IMG/VR virus record: IMGVR_UViG_3300020187_000254
Location: 1-21,907 of that record
Length of the DNA: 21,907 nt
Direction: 5' to 3' (one strand)
Source of the DNA: a virus
The notes beneath the pieces were generated by a model. It ran no database searches, was not told the origin of the DNA, and was given only the letters and a program-made list of their open reading frames with translations. This document shows, piece after piece, positions 1 to 9,008 of the stretch. Numbering within the stretch: position 1 is the first letter of the stretch; each line of letters opens with the position of its first letter. The position numbers were made by a program, and so were the translations under genes.

Positions 1-3000
1 CTCACCCCAGTAAACATTTTTTCCAGTTTCATAACCATAAACACCCGAAACACTTGCATGACCTGATTCGTGAGGAATTCTCCAGTAGGTAGTACTTCCA
101 TCAATTCTTAAAGGAGGAGTTGTTACATTAATGTAATCTCCACTGCCCCCACCGTATGCGCTTGTTGCTGTAATAGCCCCACTAGAGATAGTTCCTATGT
201 TGGTTAGGTTTCTACTAGAGTCTATGACCTCCGTAAGAGAACCGCCCATCATTAACCCACCTGAGTTTATAAGAACTCCAGTAGAGCGAGCTTGGAATAT
301 TGTTGCACCACCAATTAAAAGATTTACCGCTCCCGATGCATTTAAATCTGCCGAAACACTGTCAGAACCAAGATCAAGATAAGTGTTATTGGTAGCACTG
401 CTGTAAAGTATCCTTGCCTTCATATCAAGGGTTGTTTCAATATTACTATTGCTATCAAGAGTGCCTGTCAGGGTTCCACCCGCTTTCGGCAATGCGGCAT
501 TGGCTGTAGTGTTAGCTGAGTTAGCGGTGTTAGTTGTAGTAGTTAATATTCCATCCCTTGTAGATATGTCTACTCCATCTACGGTTCCAGTTACGGTAAT
601 GTTGCCACCTACATCTAAACTGGGTGTAGTTAGCTTGTGGCTGAAATCAAACTTGTCGTTAGTTGAGTCCCACAAGATTGTCGCGTTAGTTGTGGAATTA
701 ACCGCATCCTGAATGGTGATACCTGCACCGTTAGCATTCGCTGACGAATCGCCAGTAGAGTAATTTAAGGTAATGTTTTTATCTTTTACATTTAAATCAT
801 CAGTATCAACAGTTGTCGTTGTTCCTTGGACAGTAAGATTACCTTCAATAACTAAATTATCCTCGAAGGTATGATCGCCTGTAATGGTGCTGTCAAGGTT
901 TAGTGTAGCTACACCGCTTGTAGCGCCACCGTTTAGGTTGGTTCCTGCCACTACACTAGTTATATCACCTGTACCAGCCGCCTGAGTAATCTCTCGGTTG
1001 TTTGGGTCGTCATTTACAACAGTAAAACCAGTTGCTCCGTTATCTTTTATAGACAAAACACGAGGCCAATTATTCATTATGTTATTTAGTGTTGAGTCGT
1101 AACTTGTGTCTGTCGTTGACAATAAAACTCTAAAGTATACTGCCCCAGTTGCGTAGGTAGATGTGTTTTCAAGAACACGATCACCATCTGCGTTTAAATT
1201 ACTAACACTTGCATAATTGGTTATGTTTACTTCTGCTTGTGTTGCAAAGTTTGTTGTACCTGGGGGGACGTAAGCTGTGGACTCTACCAAGTAAGTCGTT
1301 GCTGAAGTACTGCCGCTTGTTACCTTTGTAAATGTTTGTGTCACTAAATCGCTAAATCCGCTTGTTCCAGATGTAGTTGATTTTTGTAATGCAAGCGTAA
1401 AGTTGTCTGGTATATCTGCAATGGCATCTGCTACTGAAGCCGCTGAACCGCCTGTAACTGACCCTGTAGATAAGCCAGAAAATAAGTTTGACGCTTTTAC
1501 GGTAATTGTAAGTGATGAGCTTGTTGTCAAATTTACCTTTAACGCATTTAGCCCTGTCCCAGTTAAATTATAATTATTGCTAGTTTCAAAAACATTTACT
1601 CTTGATTGAGTGTTTGTCGCTATCTGGGAGTAAGCAAGGTCTGTAAAACCATCCGCGCCAAAATAGGCACTGGCGCTACCGTCCTGAAGATGCATACCCT
1701 TGGCTGTAAGCGTTCCATCTTTGTGGATTTTAAACTTAGCTGACTCAGGCGTAGAACTACCTACCCACAAACGATAATCAGAAGCAGTGCTTAAAGTAAT
1801 TGTGTCAGAACTATTAGTACCAATAGATATTTGCGGAGCAGTACCAGATACAGTTACCTCAGTTGCTTTTAACGCTCCACTTTTAGTAACAAAGAAAGGT
1901 GCAGAGGCTCTGTTGGCGAACGTATTACCTGCCCAAAACCGCACATCATCCGCGCTAGATGCAACAGAGGACAGCCCCATAGTGTTAGCGGCATCTTTTA
2001 GGTAAGTACCTGCAATGTCAAAACCGCCAATCTCGCCTGTATTGGCTACGATCTCACCACGAATAGTTGCTTCTTCAAATTCAACCGCACCGCTTTTTTG
2101 TATTTTCCAACCTGATGAACCAGAAGAATAATTTGTTGATTGCAATGTAGCGGCAATTTGATTAATTTCAACAGCTTCATCTGCAATTTGGCCTGTATCA
2201 ACAGCATCATCAGCAATCTGATCGGTATCAACAGCATCATCAGCAATTTGATCGGTATCAACAGCATCATTAGCAATGCCACCGACAGGAACTTGCGTTG
2301 TTGTCGCGTTAACAATGGAACTGTATACAGGGTTGCCAGAACCATCTTTTGTTGCATTGCCGCTATAATCAACAGACCTTAGCTTATAGTATCGGGTTAC
2401 TCCAACCGCTAGATTAGTATCAGTAAAGTTAGTTCCTGCACTTTTCCCGATTACGGCATAAGTACCACTAGAGGAAGTTGAGCGATAAACGTCAACGTGA
2501 CTAAAATCAGCAACAGTAGGATTAGTCCAATTAATAGTTATTTGTTCAAATTCACCACTTGCAGAAACAAGTGAGGGAGCAGATGGGGCGGTGGTATCAG
2601 TTGCAGCAGTTGGCGTTGCATCTCTTGTTAGACTTTGAACACCTAAACCATTAACAGCTTTTACGCGAACATTGTAGGACGCACCATCTTGCAAATTAGT
2701 TATTTGGAATGGAGACGTTCTTGTTGCTTGGGAAAGGTAATCACCTGACCCTGTTCTCCACTCAACTATGTAATGATCGACAAAGGCATCAACAGAGGCA
2801 GGCCAAGTAACGCTAAAATAAGGTCTGAATGTACCATCTTCACCCATATAGCTATCAGGGGCAACGGCAATACTTGCAGGTCTTTCGGTAAAGCTGCCGT
2901 CATATAGATCAACTTCACCTCCACCTAGAAAAACCTCTTCATCAGTAGAACTCCAATCCCACACAGAGGATGCGGTTTCTATTGCTTGCACATTAATAAT

Positions 3001-4470
3001 TATTTCACCAGAACTATCAAAACTTGTTGAATAGCCAGTAACCTCAAATACTTTTTGGCTATACCCAAGTCGAGCATTGGTAATATTAATATTATCGCCT
3101 ACGTTAAATCTTAAAGCAGACAGGTTACAAGCCATCGTAATAGCTTCTTGCTGCCTGGATCGCAATAAAGCAAGCCGCGCAAGTCTTTGAGCGCGTATGT
3201 TATTCACTGTTAAAGGCAGTGGCATATCAAGATAAATCTGTTCGTCATCTTCTGCTAAGAATAATGACGCAGTACCTGAACCTGATCCTGCTCCTGTTGC
3301 TGTAAAATTTAAACCAACGGTATTTGCAGACGCACCGATTGCCGTAAAGTCCGTTCCGTCGATAGTTAATATTTTATAGCGATCACCTGTAACAAAAGAC
3401 CCTGCTGTAGTTTTTGATAATTGTGCAGGGTAATCAGCTAAAACGTAGTTATCTTCTTCAGACAGAAACACGCCTTTTACTGCATTGTATCCGTTGCGTC
3501 TTGACTGTTTAGTTTGTACTTTAATTTCGCCAAGTATTTGTGATTCATCAATAGTTACCGTTGGCGCAACGTATTTACCTGCATGAATCTCAAATTTACC
3601 ACTAGCATAAATTAAACGCCCAGCCATCGAACCAACCATTAATTCAATGTTTGATTTTAACGAATCGCCAGTATCAATAACTCCGTCTATCGTATAACGT
3701 GGCTGAGTCCCACCTGCGGCTAGAGCGACAGTCTCATTACATACGCCAAAAGCGGTGTTGATAGAAGCAATATTAGATGCCGACTCGCCTAAACCATACT
3801 TAGTGTCAGTTAAATAATCTCTTAAACACAATGCAGGGTTCTGCGACCATACAGGAGAGGAGTTATTAGGATGCCAAACCTTTTTGCCGCGTACCACACT
3901 AGAGATATTTGGCAGACCTTGGGCAAATTTCTCTTGGTCATAAGTTAGCTTGACCACCATGTAAGCGGTATCGAGTAGTATATGATTAGATGTCCATTTT
4001 GTAGATGCGTTATCTAAGCCTGAATCTACTGTTGTTTGATTACCTAAATGGAAACTTAAATCAACATAAGGTGAAGTGCTTGAATTTCCATTCGTAGCCC
4101 AAGCTGATGTGAAATTACCACCACTCCAAATCTTTTCATCGTTAAACCAGACTTCTTCATAGGCATCTATCTCATGCCCTGCAATCGCAGTAACCAACCA
4201 GAGGTATTTGTTATCAGTGCCAGTAGATTCAAGGTAGACAACATTGCCGCCCACACGCGCACGACCATAAATAATTTTGCGAGAGGATGCTGCATCTCTG
4301 GTCATTACAGATCGGCCACCCATTTGAGCGCCTAAATCTAGCTTTGGCGTTAAAGCGCGCGTGATCATCGACATACCAGCAACAATGCCAAAAGCTAACC
4401 AGCTAAACGCCCCTGTCACTATAGCCGTTGATGCGCCCGCTACAATTCCTGCAATTAACGATAGTGCCAT
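1..4470 (-). CDS. J-like tail tip / central fibre protein, partial (3' end outside window)
   Basis: An open frame of 1490 codons starts at ATG 4470, a few bases after the GNAT stop codon, and runs off the left edge without a stop. It probably forms the tail tip and contacts the host receptor. Residues 2-38 are hydrophobic (MALSLIAGIVAGAS start). Residues about 45-500 resemble the N-terminal and hub part of gpJ-like proteins. Two fibronectin type III-like domains follow (about 530-720), then four 10-residue repeats (731-770). A segment of the type GWKIQKSGAVEFEEATIRGE (about 785 on) is typical of phage tip proteins. The distal part (about 1190 on, with NLTVQGTTTTVDTDDLNVKD) matches the style of marine and cyanophage fibres, and a glycine/serine/threonine-rich fibre region follows. 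Family assignment rests on architecture and order after the tape measure; the tip function is inference. The receptor-binding C-terminus is not in the window. Confidence 0.85.
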   Translation of the reverse strand, partial: MALSLIAGIVAGASTAIVTGAFSWLAFGIVAGMSMITRALTPKLDLGAQMGGRSVMTRDAASSRKIIYGRARVGGNVVYLESTGTDNKYLWLVTAIAGHEIDAYEEVWFNDEKIWSGGNFTSAWATNGNSSTSPYVDLSFHLGNQTTVDSGLDNASTKWTSNHILLDTAYMVVKLTYDQEKFAQGLPNISSVVRGKKVWHPNNSSPVWSQNPALCLRDYLTDTKYGLGESASNIASINTAFGVCNETVALAAGGTQPRYTIDGVIDTGDSLKSNIELMVGSMAGRLIYASGKFEIHAGKYVAPTVTIDESQILGEIKVQTKQSRRNGYNAVKGVFLSEEDNYVLADYPAQLSKTTAGSFVTGDRYKILTIDGTDFTAIGASANTVGLNFTATGAGSGSGTASLFLAEDDEQIYLDMPLPLTVNNIRAQRLARLALLRSRQQEAITMACNLSALRFNVGDNINITNARLGYSQKVFEVTGYSTSFDSSGEIIINVQAIETASSVWDWSSTDEEVFLGGGEVDLYDGSFTERPASIAVAPDSYMGEDGTFRPYFSVTWPASVDAFVDHYIVEWRTGSGDYLSQATRTSPFQITNLQDGASYNVRVKAVNGLGVQSLTRDATPTAATDTTAPSAPSLVSASGEFEQITINWTNPTVADFSHVDVYRSTSSSGTYAVIGKSAGTNFTDTNLAVGVTRYYKLRSVDYSGNATKDGSGNPVYSSIVNATTTQVPVGGIANDAVDTDQIADDAVDTDQIADDAVDTGQIADEAVEINQIAATLQSTNYSSGSSGWKIQKSGAVEFEEATIRGEIVANTGEIGGFDIAGTYLKDAANTMGLSSVASSADDVRFWAGNTFANRASAPFFVTKSGALKATEVTVSGTAPQISIGTNSSDTITLSTASDYRLWVGSSTPESAKFKIHKDGTLTAKGMHLQDGSASAYFGADGFTDLAYSQIATNTQSRVNVFETSNNYNLTGTGLNALKVNLTTSSSLTITVKASNLFSGLSTGSVTGGSAASVADAIADIPDNFTLALQKSTTSGTSGFSDLVTQTFTKVTSGSTSATTYLVESTAYVPPGTTNFATQAEVNITNYASVSNLNADGDRVLENTSTYATGAVYFRVLLSTTDTSYDSTLNNIMNNWPRVLSIKDNGATGFTVVNDDPNNREITQAAGTGDITSVVAGTNLNGGATSGVATLNLDSTITGDHTFEDNLVIEGNLTVQGTTTTVDTDDLNVKDKNITLNYSTGDSSANANGAGITIQDAVNSTTNATILWDSTNDKFDFSHKLTTPSLDVGGNITVTGTVDGVDISTRDGILTTTTNTANSANTTANAALPKAGGTLTGTLDSNSNIETTLDMKARILYSSATNNTYLDLGSDSVSADLNASGAVNLLIGGATIFQARSTGVLINSGGLMMGGSLTEVIDSSRNLTNIGTISSGAITATSAYGGGSGDYINVTTPPLRIDGSTTYWRIPHESGHASVSGVYGYETGKNVYWGE
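2161..2280 (-). repeat. Four tandem 30-bp units in the tail tip gene (10-residue repeat)
   Basis: Four in-frame 30-bp units encode GIANDAVDTD, QIADDAVDTD, QIADDAVDTG and QIADEAVEIN, followed by QIA. The first three are nearly identical at the DNA level; the fourth has drifted. Alternating hydrophobic (I, A, V) and acidic positions suit a trimeric fibre stalk. They sit between the second fibronectin-like domain and the distal fibre region, so they probably act as a linker or stalk. Unit number may vary by recombination. Confidence 0.9.
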
Positions 4471-4472
4471 AC

Positions 4473-4937
4473 TTAACCCTTAAAGCATTTAGAGTAAATG
4501 CGCTCTATTAAATTAAATCCCATACCAAGCATTAAGCTATCAAATGGGATATGAACTTTAGTATTGATGTTTAAAAGAGAGATGCCATTTTCACGGCAAT
4601 GATCTTCTGCGAATTTAATTAATTTGTAACCCGTTGCCCCTGCCCTAGAATCAGGCAACACGAAAACAACATCATTATTTGCAAAGACATGATCTTTGTA
4701 ATGAAGGCTTTGTGATACAACCAGTACACAATAGCCAACTAACTCGCCTTGATTTCTGGCAGTGAATATTCTTAGTATCCCTGCTGCATCTAACTCTGCG
4801 TACTTCTCCCAATCAGGATTTAATTTAATTGTTCCTTGATTAAGAGCAACTAATTTCCAGTGTTTTTCTAGCAGAGGTTTAATATCTTCTTTTACGTTAG
4901 CTAGGCATTCGTGAGCGATAATCAAGCTGTATTCCAA
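4473..4937 (-). CDS. GNAT-family acetyltransferase-like protein in the tail cassette
   Basis: The 154-residue product looks like a GCN5-related N-acetyltransferase. It has a beta strand ending GELVGYCVLVV (about 64-74), the acetyl-CoA segment VVFVLPDSRAGATGYKLIKF (90-109) with an R-A-G-A-T-G turn close to the R/QxxGxG/A consensus, and a C-terminal GMGFNLIERIYSK (138-150) typical of GNAT ends. The start overlaps the upstream gene by 16 nt (ATGGAATACAGCTTGA), so translation is probably coupled. It occupies the place between the gpL-like hub protein and the J-like protein, where lambda has K and I. The substrate is unknown; it could modify a tail protein or a host component. The fold call is reasonably firm, the role is not. 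Confidence 0.75.
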   Translation of the reverse strand: MEYSLIIAHECLANVKEDIKPLLEKHWKLVALNQGTIKLNPDWEKYAELDAAGILRIFTARNQGELVGYCVLVVSQSLHYKDHVFANNDVVFVLPDSRAGATGYKLIKFAEDHCRENGISLLNINTKVHIPFDSLMLGMGFNLIERIYSKCFKG

Positions 4938-5572
4938 CTACCATTATTACCTGCACCACCATTAACGCCAGAACCTCCTGCACTACCACCTGCTGCGCCT
5001 GTTGCTCTTCCCCAGATAATTTCTTTCTCTACAATGGCAGTTACAAACTCAAAGCCTTTGTCTGTAGGGTGATCAATCTTTTGATCTTCTGCTGTATAGC
5101 GTCTAATTTTTGATCGCTCAAAGGCAATAAGTTTATTCTCTACAGATACCGAAATAGTTGAGGAATCCCCTCCCTCAGTAATTGTCATAATATCCATAAA
5201 TCCTGAAAACATGACCGTTGGATCAGCTATTAACGAACCTGAACTATCAAAAGCACCTAATGCCACAGTAAGTGGTCTGCCTTGGTACTGATGATATTTA
5301 GCAATTACTAAAAATTCAGATTTAAGTCCTGTAATTGAAACGCTAATGCCAGCCGCAGAAAGGTCTGAACTTTCTGCAATCTCACCAATTGATAAAAGAT
5401 CGCCAACACCAGTGTAGGTATTGCCCCCATAAGCAAGATCACCAACACCCGACCACACATTTAAATAACTAGGAGAATCATTTGAATCAAACTGCATTCT
5501 GACAAAGTAAGCTGGTCGAACAACATCAGCAGTTGTTACACTAACCATTCCGCTTGTTAAATCACGACTCAT
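4922..5572 (-). CDS. Minor tail / hub protein, DUF2163 (BR0599)-like
   Basis: This 216-residue protein begins MSRDLTSGMVSV and carries the pattern VRPAYFVRMQF, SYLNVWSGVGDLAYGGNTYTG, GDLLSIGEIAES and GISVSITGL, familiar from a widespread siphovirus tail protein family (DUF2163-like, in the place of lambda gpL). It likely joins the distal tail ring to the J-like hub. The C-terminus (about 193-213) is a glycine-rich tail (GAAGGSAGGSGVNGGAGNNG), probably flexible. The ATG overlaps the preceding stop by 4 nt (ATGA). It ends inside the GNAT start, so tail-tip genes form a tightly coupled block. Family recognition is from memory of the motif pattern; a profile search would settle it. Confidence 0.7.
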   Translation of the reverse strand: MSRDLTSGMVSVTTADVVRPAYFVRMQFDSNDSPSYLNVWSGVGDLAYGGNTYTGVGDLLSIGEIAESSDLSAAGISVSITGLKSEFLVIAKYHQYQGRPLTVALGAFDSSGSLIADPTVMFSGFMDIMTITEGGDSSTISVSVENKLIAFERSKIRRYTAEDQKIDHPTDKGFEFVTAIVEKEIIWGRATGAAGGSAGGSGVNGGAGNNGSWNTA

Positions 5573-6132
5573 AACGCTTCCTCACAGGCAAAAGTAAAAC
5601 CATACAAAGATGTAGAATTGATTGACCAACCAACATCATTTGAGGCCATTCGCCAAAGGCTTTTTGGCAAATTAAAAATAAGAGACTGACCGCTTGCAAT
5701 AGCAAGTCTTAATGGGGGTTGAAATGATAAAGTGCCAGCGCCAGCAGATTTGTCAGCAGTTACCATGTATAAATAACTGCCATGCTGAAAGTAAGTCCCA
5801 GCACTAACCGCTGATGCGGTTGATGTCGTTGTTAAAGATTCTGCTCTTATAGCAGTCGCACCAGATGTTGTTGCACTGGCTGTGCTAGTGTGTAGAGGGT
5901 TGCCAAAGGTAAAGGTGTTTTCGCGGCCTTTAAGTCCAACAATAAAGGCTTCTACCGATCTTGCTTGTTCATGGCTTAATGGAGGAAGGGATACTTCAGC
6001 TTCCCATCGCGCGCCCTGATGAGCAAACACTTGAGTATCTAAAGTAAAGGGTGATTCTGAAACTGCAACGACTCGCTTTAAGCGCATAGTCATATTCTGC
6101 ACAGCTACAGAAGGGAAAGATAAGGTTGTCAT
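5569..6132 (-). CDS. Distal tail-like minor tail protein
   Basis: The 187-residue product starts 3 nt after the tape measure stop, with GGAG at the tape measure end as ribosome-binding site. The N-terminus (MTTLSFPSVAVQNMTMRLKR) and RWEAEVSLPPLSHEQARSVE with NTFTFGNP (about 73-80) are typical of small beta-rich proteins found directly after the tape measure in siphoviruses, where lambda has gpM. A central Ser/Thr/Ala-rich stretch (about 82-112) looks like an inserted loop. It likely forms the ring at the tail end that connects tube to hub. Function is inferred from position and general sequence character. Confidence 0.6.
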   Translation of the reverse strand: MTTLSFPSVAVQNMTMRLKRVVAVSESPFTLDTQVFAHQGARWEAEVSLPPLSHEQARSVEAFIVGLKGRENTFTFGNPLHTSTASATTSGATAIRAESLTTTSTASAVSAGTYFQHGSYLYMVTADKSAGAGTLSFQPPLRLAIASGQSLIFNLPKSLWRMASNDVGWSINSTSLYGFTFACEEAL

Positions 6133-6135
6133 TGA

Positions 6136-8328
6136 TTATGCTCCAGACATTGCTTTAGAGAAGTTACCACCACGCAATCGAGCATCAGCTACTGCACCTT
6201 TAGCCGCTTGAGCAATCTGAGGCATCAACGTTACAATTTCGGCTCGGACAGTGCTTTGTATGCCTGTAGTGACGTTAATAGTTTGATTAACAGTAACAGC
6301 AGAGCCAGAATTACCGCCAACAGCATTTTTAAGGTTTTCATTGGTAGCAATACGGCCTGACGTACCCATTGTCAGAAGTTCTGGGCCACGCTCACCGACA
6401 AGATAGGATTCACCGCCTCTGACTTGACCGCCTAATGCTCGACCTCCAGCAATAGCTGTACCAGCAACAATACCAGCAGAGGCATAACCCATTGCTTTAA
6501 TGCCTGAAACAGACGCAAGCCATGCAAATGGCCCACCAATAGCTGCTTGGGTTGAGGCTACTAATGCCGCTTGTTCTGTCGCAACAATTATTTGAGCAAT
6601 TGCTATTGCTTTTTGTATGGCAAATAGGATTTTAGCTTCTTTAGAGCCTTCTTCGGCAATACCATGAAGACTTGTTGCTATGTTTTGCGCGGATTGCAGG
6701 GCTTGATTTTCAATTGTTGCTTTTGCTGCTGCAAGTGCTTTAGCTTCTGCAATCTCTTTATCACTGTCTGCTTTTCGGCTTTCCGCATCTTTTTCTCTTA
6801 ACTCTTGTCTTTTTTGTTGCGCTGCTGTCTCAATGTCTAAAATTGCTTGAGCGTGTTCTTCTTTACTTATTTTTTCTAAAGCAAGTTGCTCGTTCTCAAA
6901 GTTAATCTTTTCCTGTTCTATTGAGTTAATTAAAGCCAGTTCGTTCATTGCATTTTGCGATAACCGCAATAATCTGTTTTGAGTATTTGCTTTTTCTGCC
7001 GCAACTTTTTTAGCTTCGGCATCTTGACGATTTTTTTCACGGAGTGCTTCGGCATCTGTCCTAATTTTTTCAGCTTTTACAGCAACATCCATTTCTCTTG
7101 CTAAATTATCTTCAGCAGTTTTAATTTGCAACCCTGATGCACCAGCGTCTTTTAATGCTTTTAGTTTTTCTGCTTGTTGTAGTTTTAATAGCTCAACACC
7201 TTTAAAACCAACTTTGTTTAAATTAGCAGTTATAGAAATTATTTTTTCGTCGTTCTTTATCTTTTCTTTATCTAGCTCAATCTCTTCTTTCTTTTTAACA
7301 TTTTTTGCTATTAAACCGTCAATCGTTGTCTTTTGGGTTGCAGTAGCTTCTTTATATGCTTGACTTCCCCTTATAACCGCTTCTTCGGATTTACCTGTAA
7401 CTCTTATTTCTTCATTTAAACTAGCTATTAAATCTTCTGTTCTTGTTGTTAAATTATCGACAGCTTCTTGCTTCATTTCAATTATTGCTGTTTGACGCTC
7501 AATTTGTTGACCTAATAGTAATTGCCTTTTTGCAAAATCCTCATCTGATTCGCTTACTTTTGTTTGTTGGATTACTCCAGGTTGTCCGCCAAATCCAGTA
7601 ACAGTAGTTTTTTGACCTCTTTCTAGTTCGGCATTTAAATCAGCTAAATTTTCTTTTGCATTTCTAATTTCTTCAGTGACCAGAAATCTTTGGAATGCTT
7701 GTGCGGCTGGCCCTAAATCGTCAAAATTATCTCGCAATGTTTTAGCATCATCAGCTAACTCTTTCATAGCCTCGCCAGTTCCAATTAACGAGTTATATAA
7801 AGTACCACCAATCATTGCTCCAAATGCTACTAAAGCACCAAGTACAGCACCTCCAGGCCCAAAGATAGAAGCCATTTGCGGCCCCTGTTGACCAATAATA
7901 GTAAAGGCACTTGTTCCCATTTGCGCTTGAACTGCTACGTCTTGTAACTGCCATGAAACTTGCTGCATAGAGCCGCGCATAGCTCTAAATGGCCCACCAG
8001 TTGCCCCTGCTGACATAGCAGCATCTTTTACTGCTTTAGCTTGTTTTTTGGCTTTGTCAGCAACCTCCATTGAAGATCGCGCTAATGCAAGTTGTTCTTT
8101 TGTAGCCCCTGCATCTTTAAGCGCAAGCAGTTTTACTTCGTTAGCACTTAATCCAGCGGCTTTTGCCTGTTGCTTAAAATCATCATTTAATTTTTCTGTT
8201 GCTTTTTCTAGCCGAGCAACCTTTGATTCCGTTTTTTCGCCAGTTGTCCCAAAATCCTTTAAATTCTTGGTTCCCTCTTTTACTTCGTCAGTATTAACGC
8301 CAACTATTAGCTCAGTTTTATCAACCAT
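6136..8328 (-). CDS. Tail tape measure protein
   Basis: At 730 residues this is the longest complete gene in the window. It is alpha-helical and coiled-coil-rich, with long Lys/Glu/Ala runs at about 20-110 and 300-540. Hydrophobic segments lie at about 140-185 (SAFTIIGQQGPQMASIFG and the following Gly/Ala-rich stretch) and about 570-635. The C-terminal motif GGESYLVGERGPELL (about 640-654) is a common signature of phage tape measures. It sets tail length and is ejected with the DNA; 730 residues at about 0.15 nm each would give a tail near 110 nm, an estimate only. Its ATG overlaps the end of the frameshifted chaperone frame by 8 nt (ATGGTTGA). The weak site AAGAG precedes it. Confidence 0.93.
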   Translation of the reverse strand: MVDKTELIVGVNTDEVKEGTKNLKDFGTTGEKTESKVARLEKATEKLNDDFKQQAKAAGLSANEVKLLALKDAGATKEQLALARSSMEVADKAKKQAKAVKDAAMSAGATGGPFRAMRGSMQQVSWQLQDVAVQAQMGTSAFTIIGQQGPQMASIFGPGGAVLGALVAFGAMIGGTLYNSLIGTGEAMKELADDAKTLRDNFDDLGPAAQAFQRFLVTEEIRNAKENLADLNAELERGQKTTVTGFGGQPGVIQQTKVSESDEDFAKRQLLLGQQIERQTAIIEMKQEAVDNLTTRTEDLIASLNEEIRVTGKSEEAVIRGSQAYKEATATQKTTIDGLIAKNVKKKEEIELDKEKIKNDEKIISITANLNKVGFKGVELLKLQQAEKLKALKDAGASGLQIKTAEDNLAREMDVAVKAEKIRTDAEALREKNRQDAEAKKVAAEKANTQNRLLRLSQNAMNELALINSIEQEKINFENEQLALEKISKEEHAQAILDIETAAQQKRQELREKDAESRKADSDKEIAEAKALAAAKATIENQALQSAQNIATSLHGIAEEGSKEAKILFAIQKAIAIAQIIVATEQAALVASTQAAIGGPFAWLASVSGIKAMGYASAGIVAGTAIAGGRALGGQVRGGESYLVGERGPELLTMGTSGRIATNENLKNAVGGNSGSAVTVNQTINVTTGIQSTVRAEIVTLMPQIAQAAKGAVADARLRGGNFSKAMSGA

Positions 8329-9003
8329 AATTATTAATCTCTTGAGAGTGTAAAGCGTCTAAAACAGTAATAGCCTCTACCTCAAATGACGAAAGTTCAC
8401 CATAAATCTGCATATAAGCAGTAATTTGAGGATAAGTAATACAATCTGGCGCAGAATTTTTTAGTGCGACAAAAATAGACCACAAATATATTAATTTTGG
8501 GTCTAACTTGGGCGCATCTTCTAATTCTTTGGGTTTTTTACCAATAGACTTGGCAACTTGATTAAGATTATCAATACGACTGACTTTTGAGCCTTTATCA
8601 TAGCCACGCGACCAAAATTGCCACTTGGCATACTTAGATAGCTCATTAATCAGCCTTTGATAAAATTTTTCCGGTCGGACACAAACGCATCAATTTGACT
8701 TGCGACACTAGGGGCATTAACGTACAAATCTCTAGCGGCTTCTGGCGAGAAAGGTATTTCTTTTTGCCCTTGAGACAGTCCACGCCATGCTTTAGTAATG
8801 GCAACAATTAGATCAATTTCACCACCCTCTTCTTCAGCAATCAACTTTCTATGATATGCCCTTACAGCCGTTCTATAAGCCTTAGAATCAACACCCTGAA
8901 TGGTTATATAGAAATCGGTTTCTTTGCCGTCTAAGGGGCTTACAATGCGTATTTCAGCCCCTTCCTCATGTGCGTCTACTGTATATAGCGTATTAATGTC
9001 CAT
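8321..9003 (-). CDS. Tail assembly chaperone, -1 frameshift product (G-T type)
   Basis: After the slippery site at 8668-8662 the -1 frame stays open for 113 codons, until TGA at 8323-8321, just past the tape measure ATG. Reading 114 codons in frame 0 and then the -1 frame gives a protein of about 227 residues; the joint reads DRKNF-YQRLINELSKYAKW. The T part includes SRGYDKGSKVSRIDNLNQVA and ends ALHSQEINNYG. It has no good start codon and ribosome-binding site of its own near its 5' end, and it exactly fills the 320-nt space between the short chaperone stop and the tape measure. Lambda gpG/gpGT and most siphoviruses make the same pair to coat the tape measure during tube assembly. The frame and site are seen; use of the frameshift is inferred from the family. 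Confidence 0.87.
8650..9003 (-). CDS. Tail assembly chaperone, short (G-type) form
   Basis: The 117-residue protein lies between the tube protein and tape measure, the standard place for the G chaperone. It is acidic and small (MDINTLYTVDAHEEGAEIRI), with IQGVDSKAYRTAVRAYHRK (about 36-54), a pattern seen in this family. Normal termination is at TGA 8652-8650. Its ribosome-binding site is the GAGG of TAGATCGAGG at 9019-9010, a dispersed copy of the repeat clustered near the holin. It is expected to be made in excess over the frameshifted form and to bind the tape measure before tube polymerisation. Confidence 0.88.
   Translation of the reverse strand: MDINTLYTVDAHEEGAEIRIVSPLDGKETDFYITIQGVDSKAYRTAVRAYHRKLIAEEEGGEIDLIVAITKAWRGLSQGQKEIPFSPEAARDLYVNAPSVASQIDAFVSDRKNFIKG
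8662..8668 (-). promoter_or_regulatory. Programmed -1 ribosomal frameshift site A-AAT-TTT
   Basis: Codons AAA-AAT-TTT-ATC near the end of the short chaperone frame contain the heptamer A AAT TTT, a canonical X XXY YYZ slippery site. It stands four codons before the frame-0 stop, and the -1 frame opens directly into the T domain. I see no strong stem-loop immediately downstream. Confidence 0.85.
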
Positions 9004-9008
9004 TTTAA

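Noticed and set aside
2046-2382. Frames with repeated LLMMLLIPI or IGINSIISN over the tail tip repeats
   Set aside because: They are alternative-frame readings of the 30-bp coding repeats in the tail tip gene, whose frame is open over 1490 codons.
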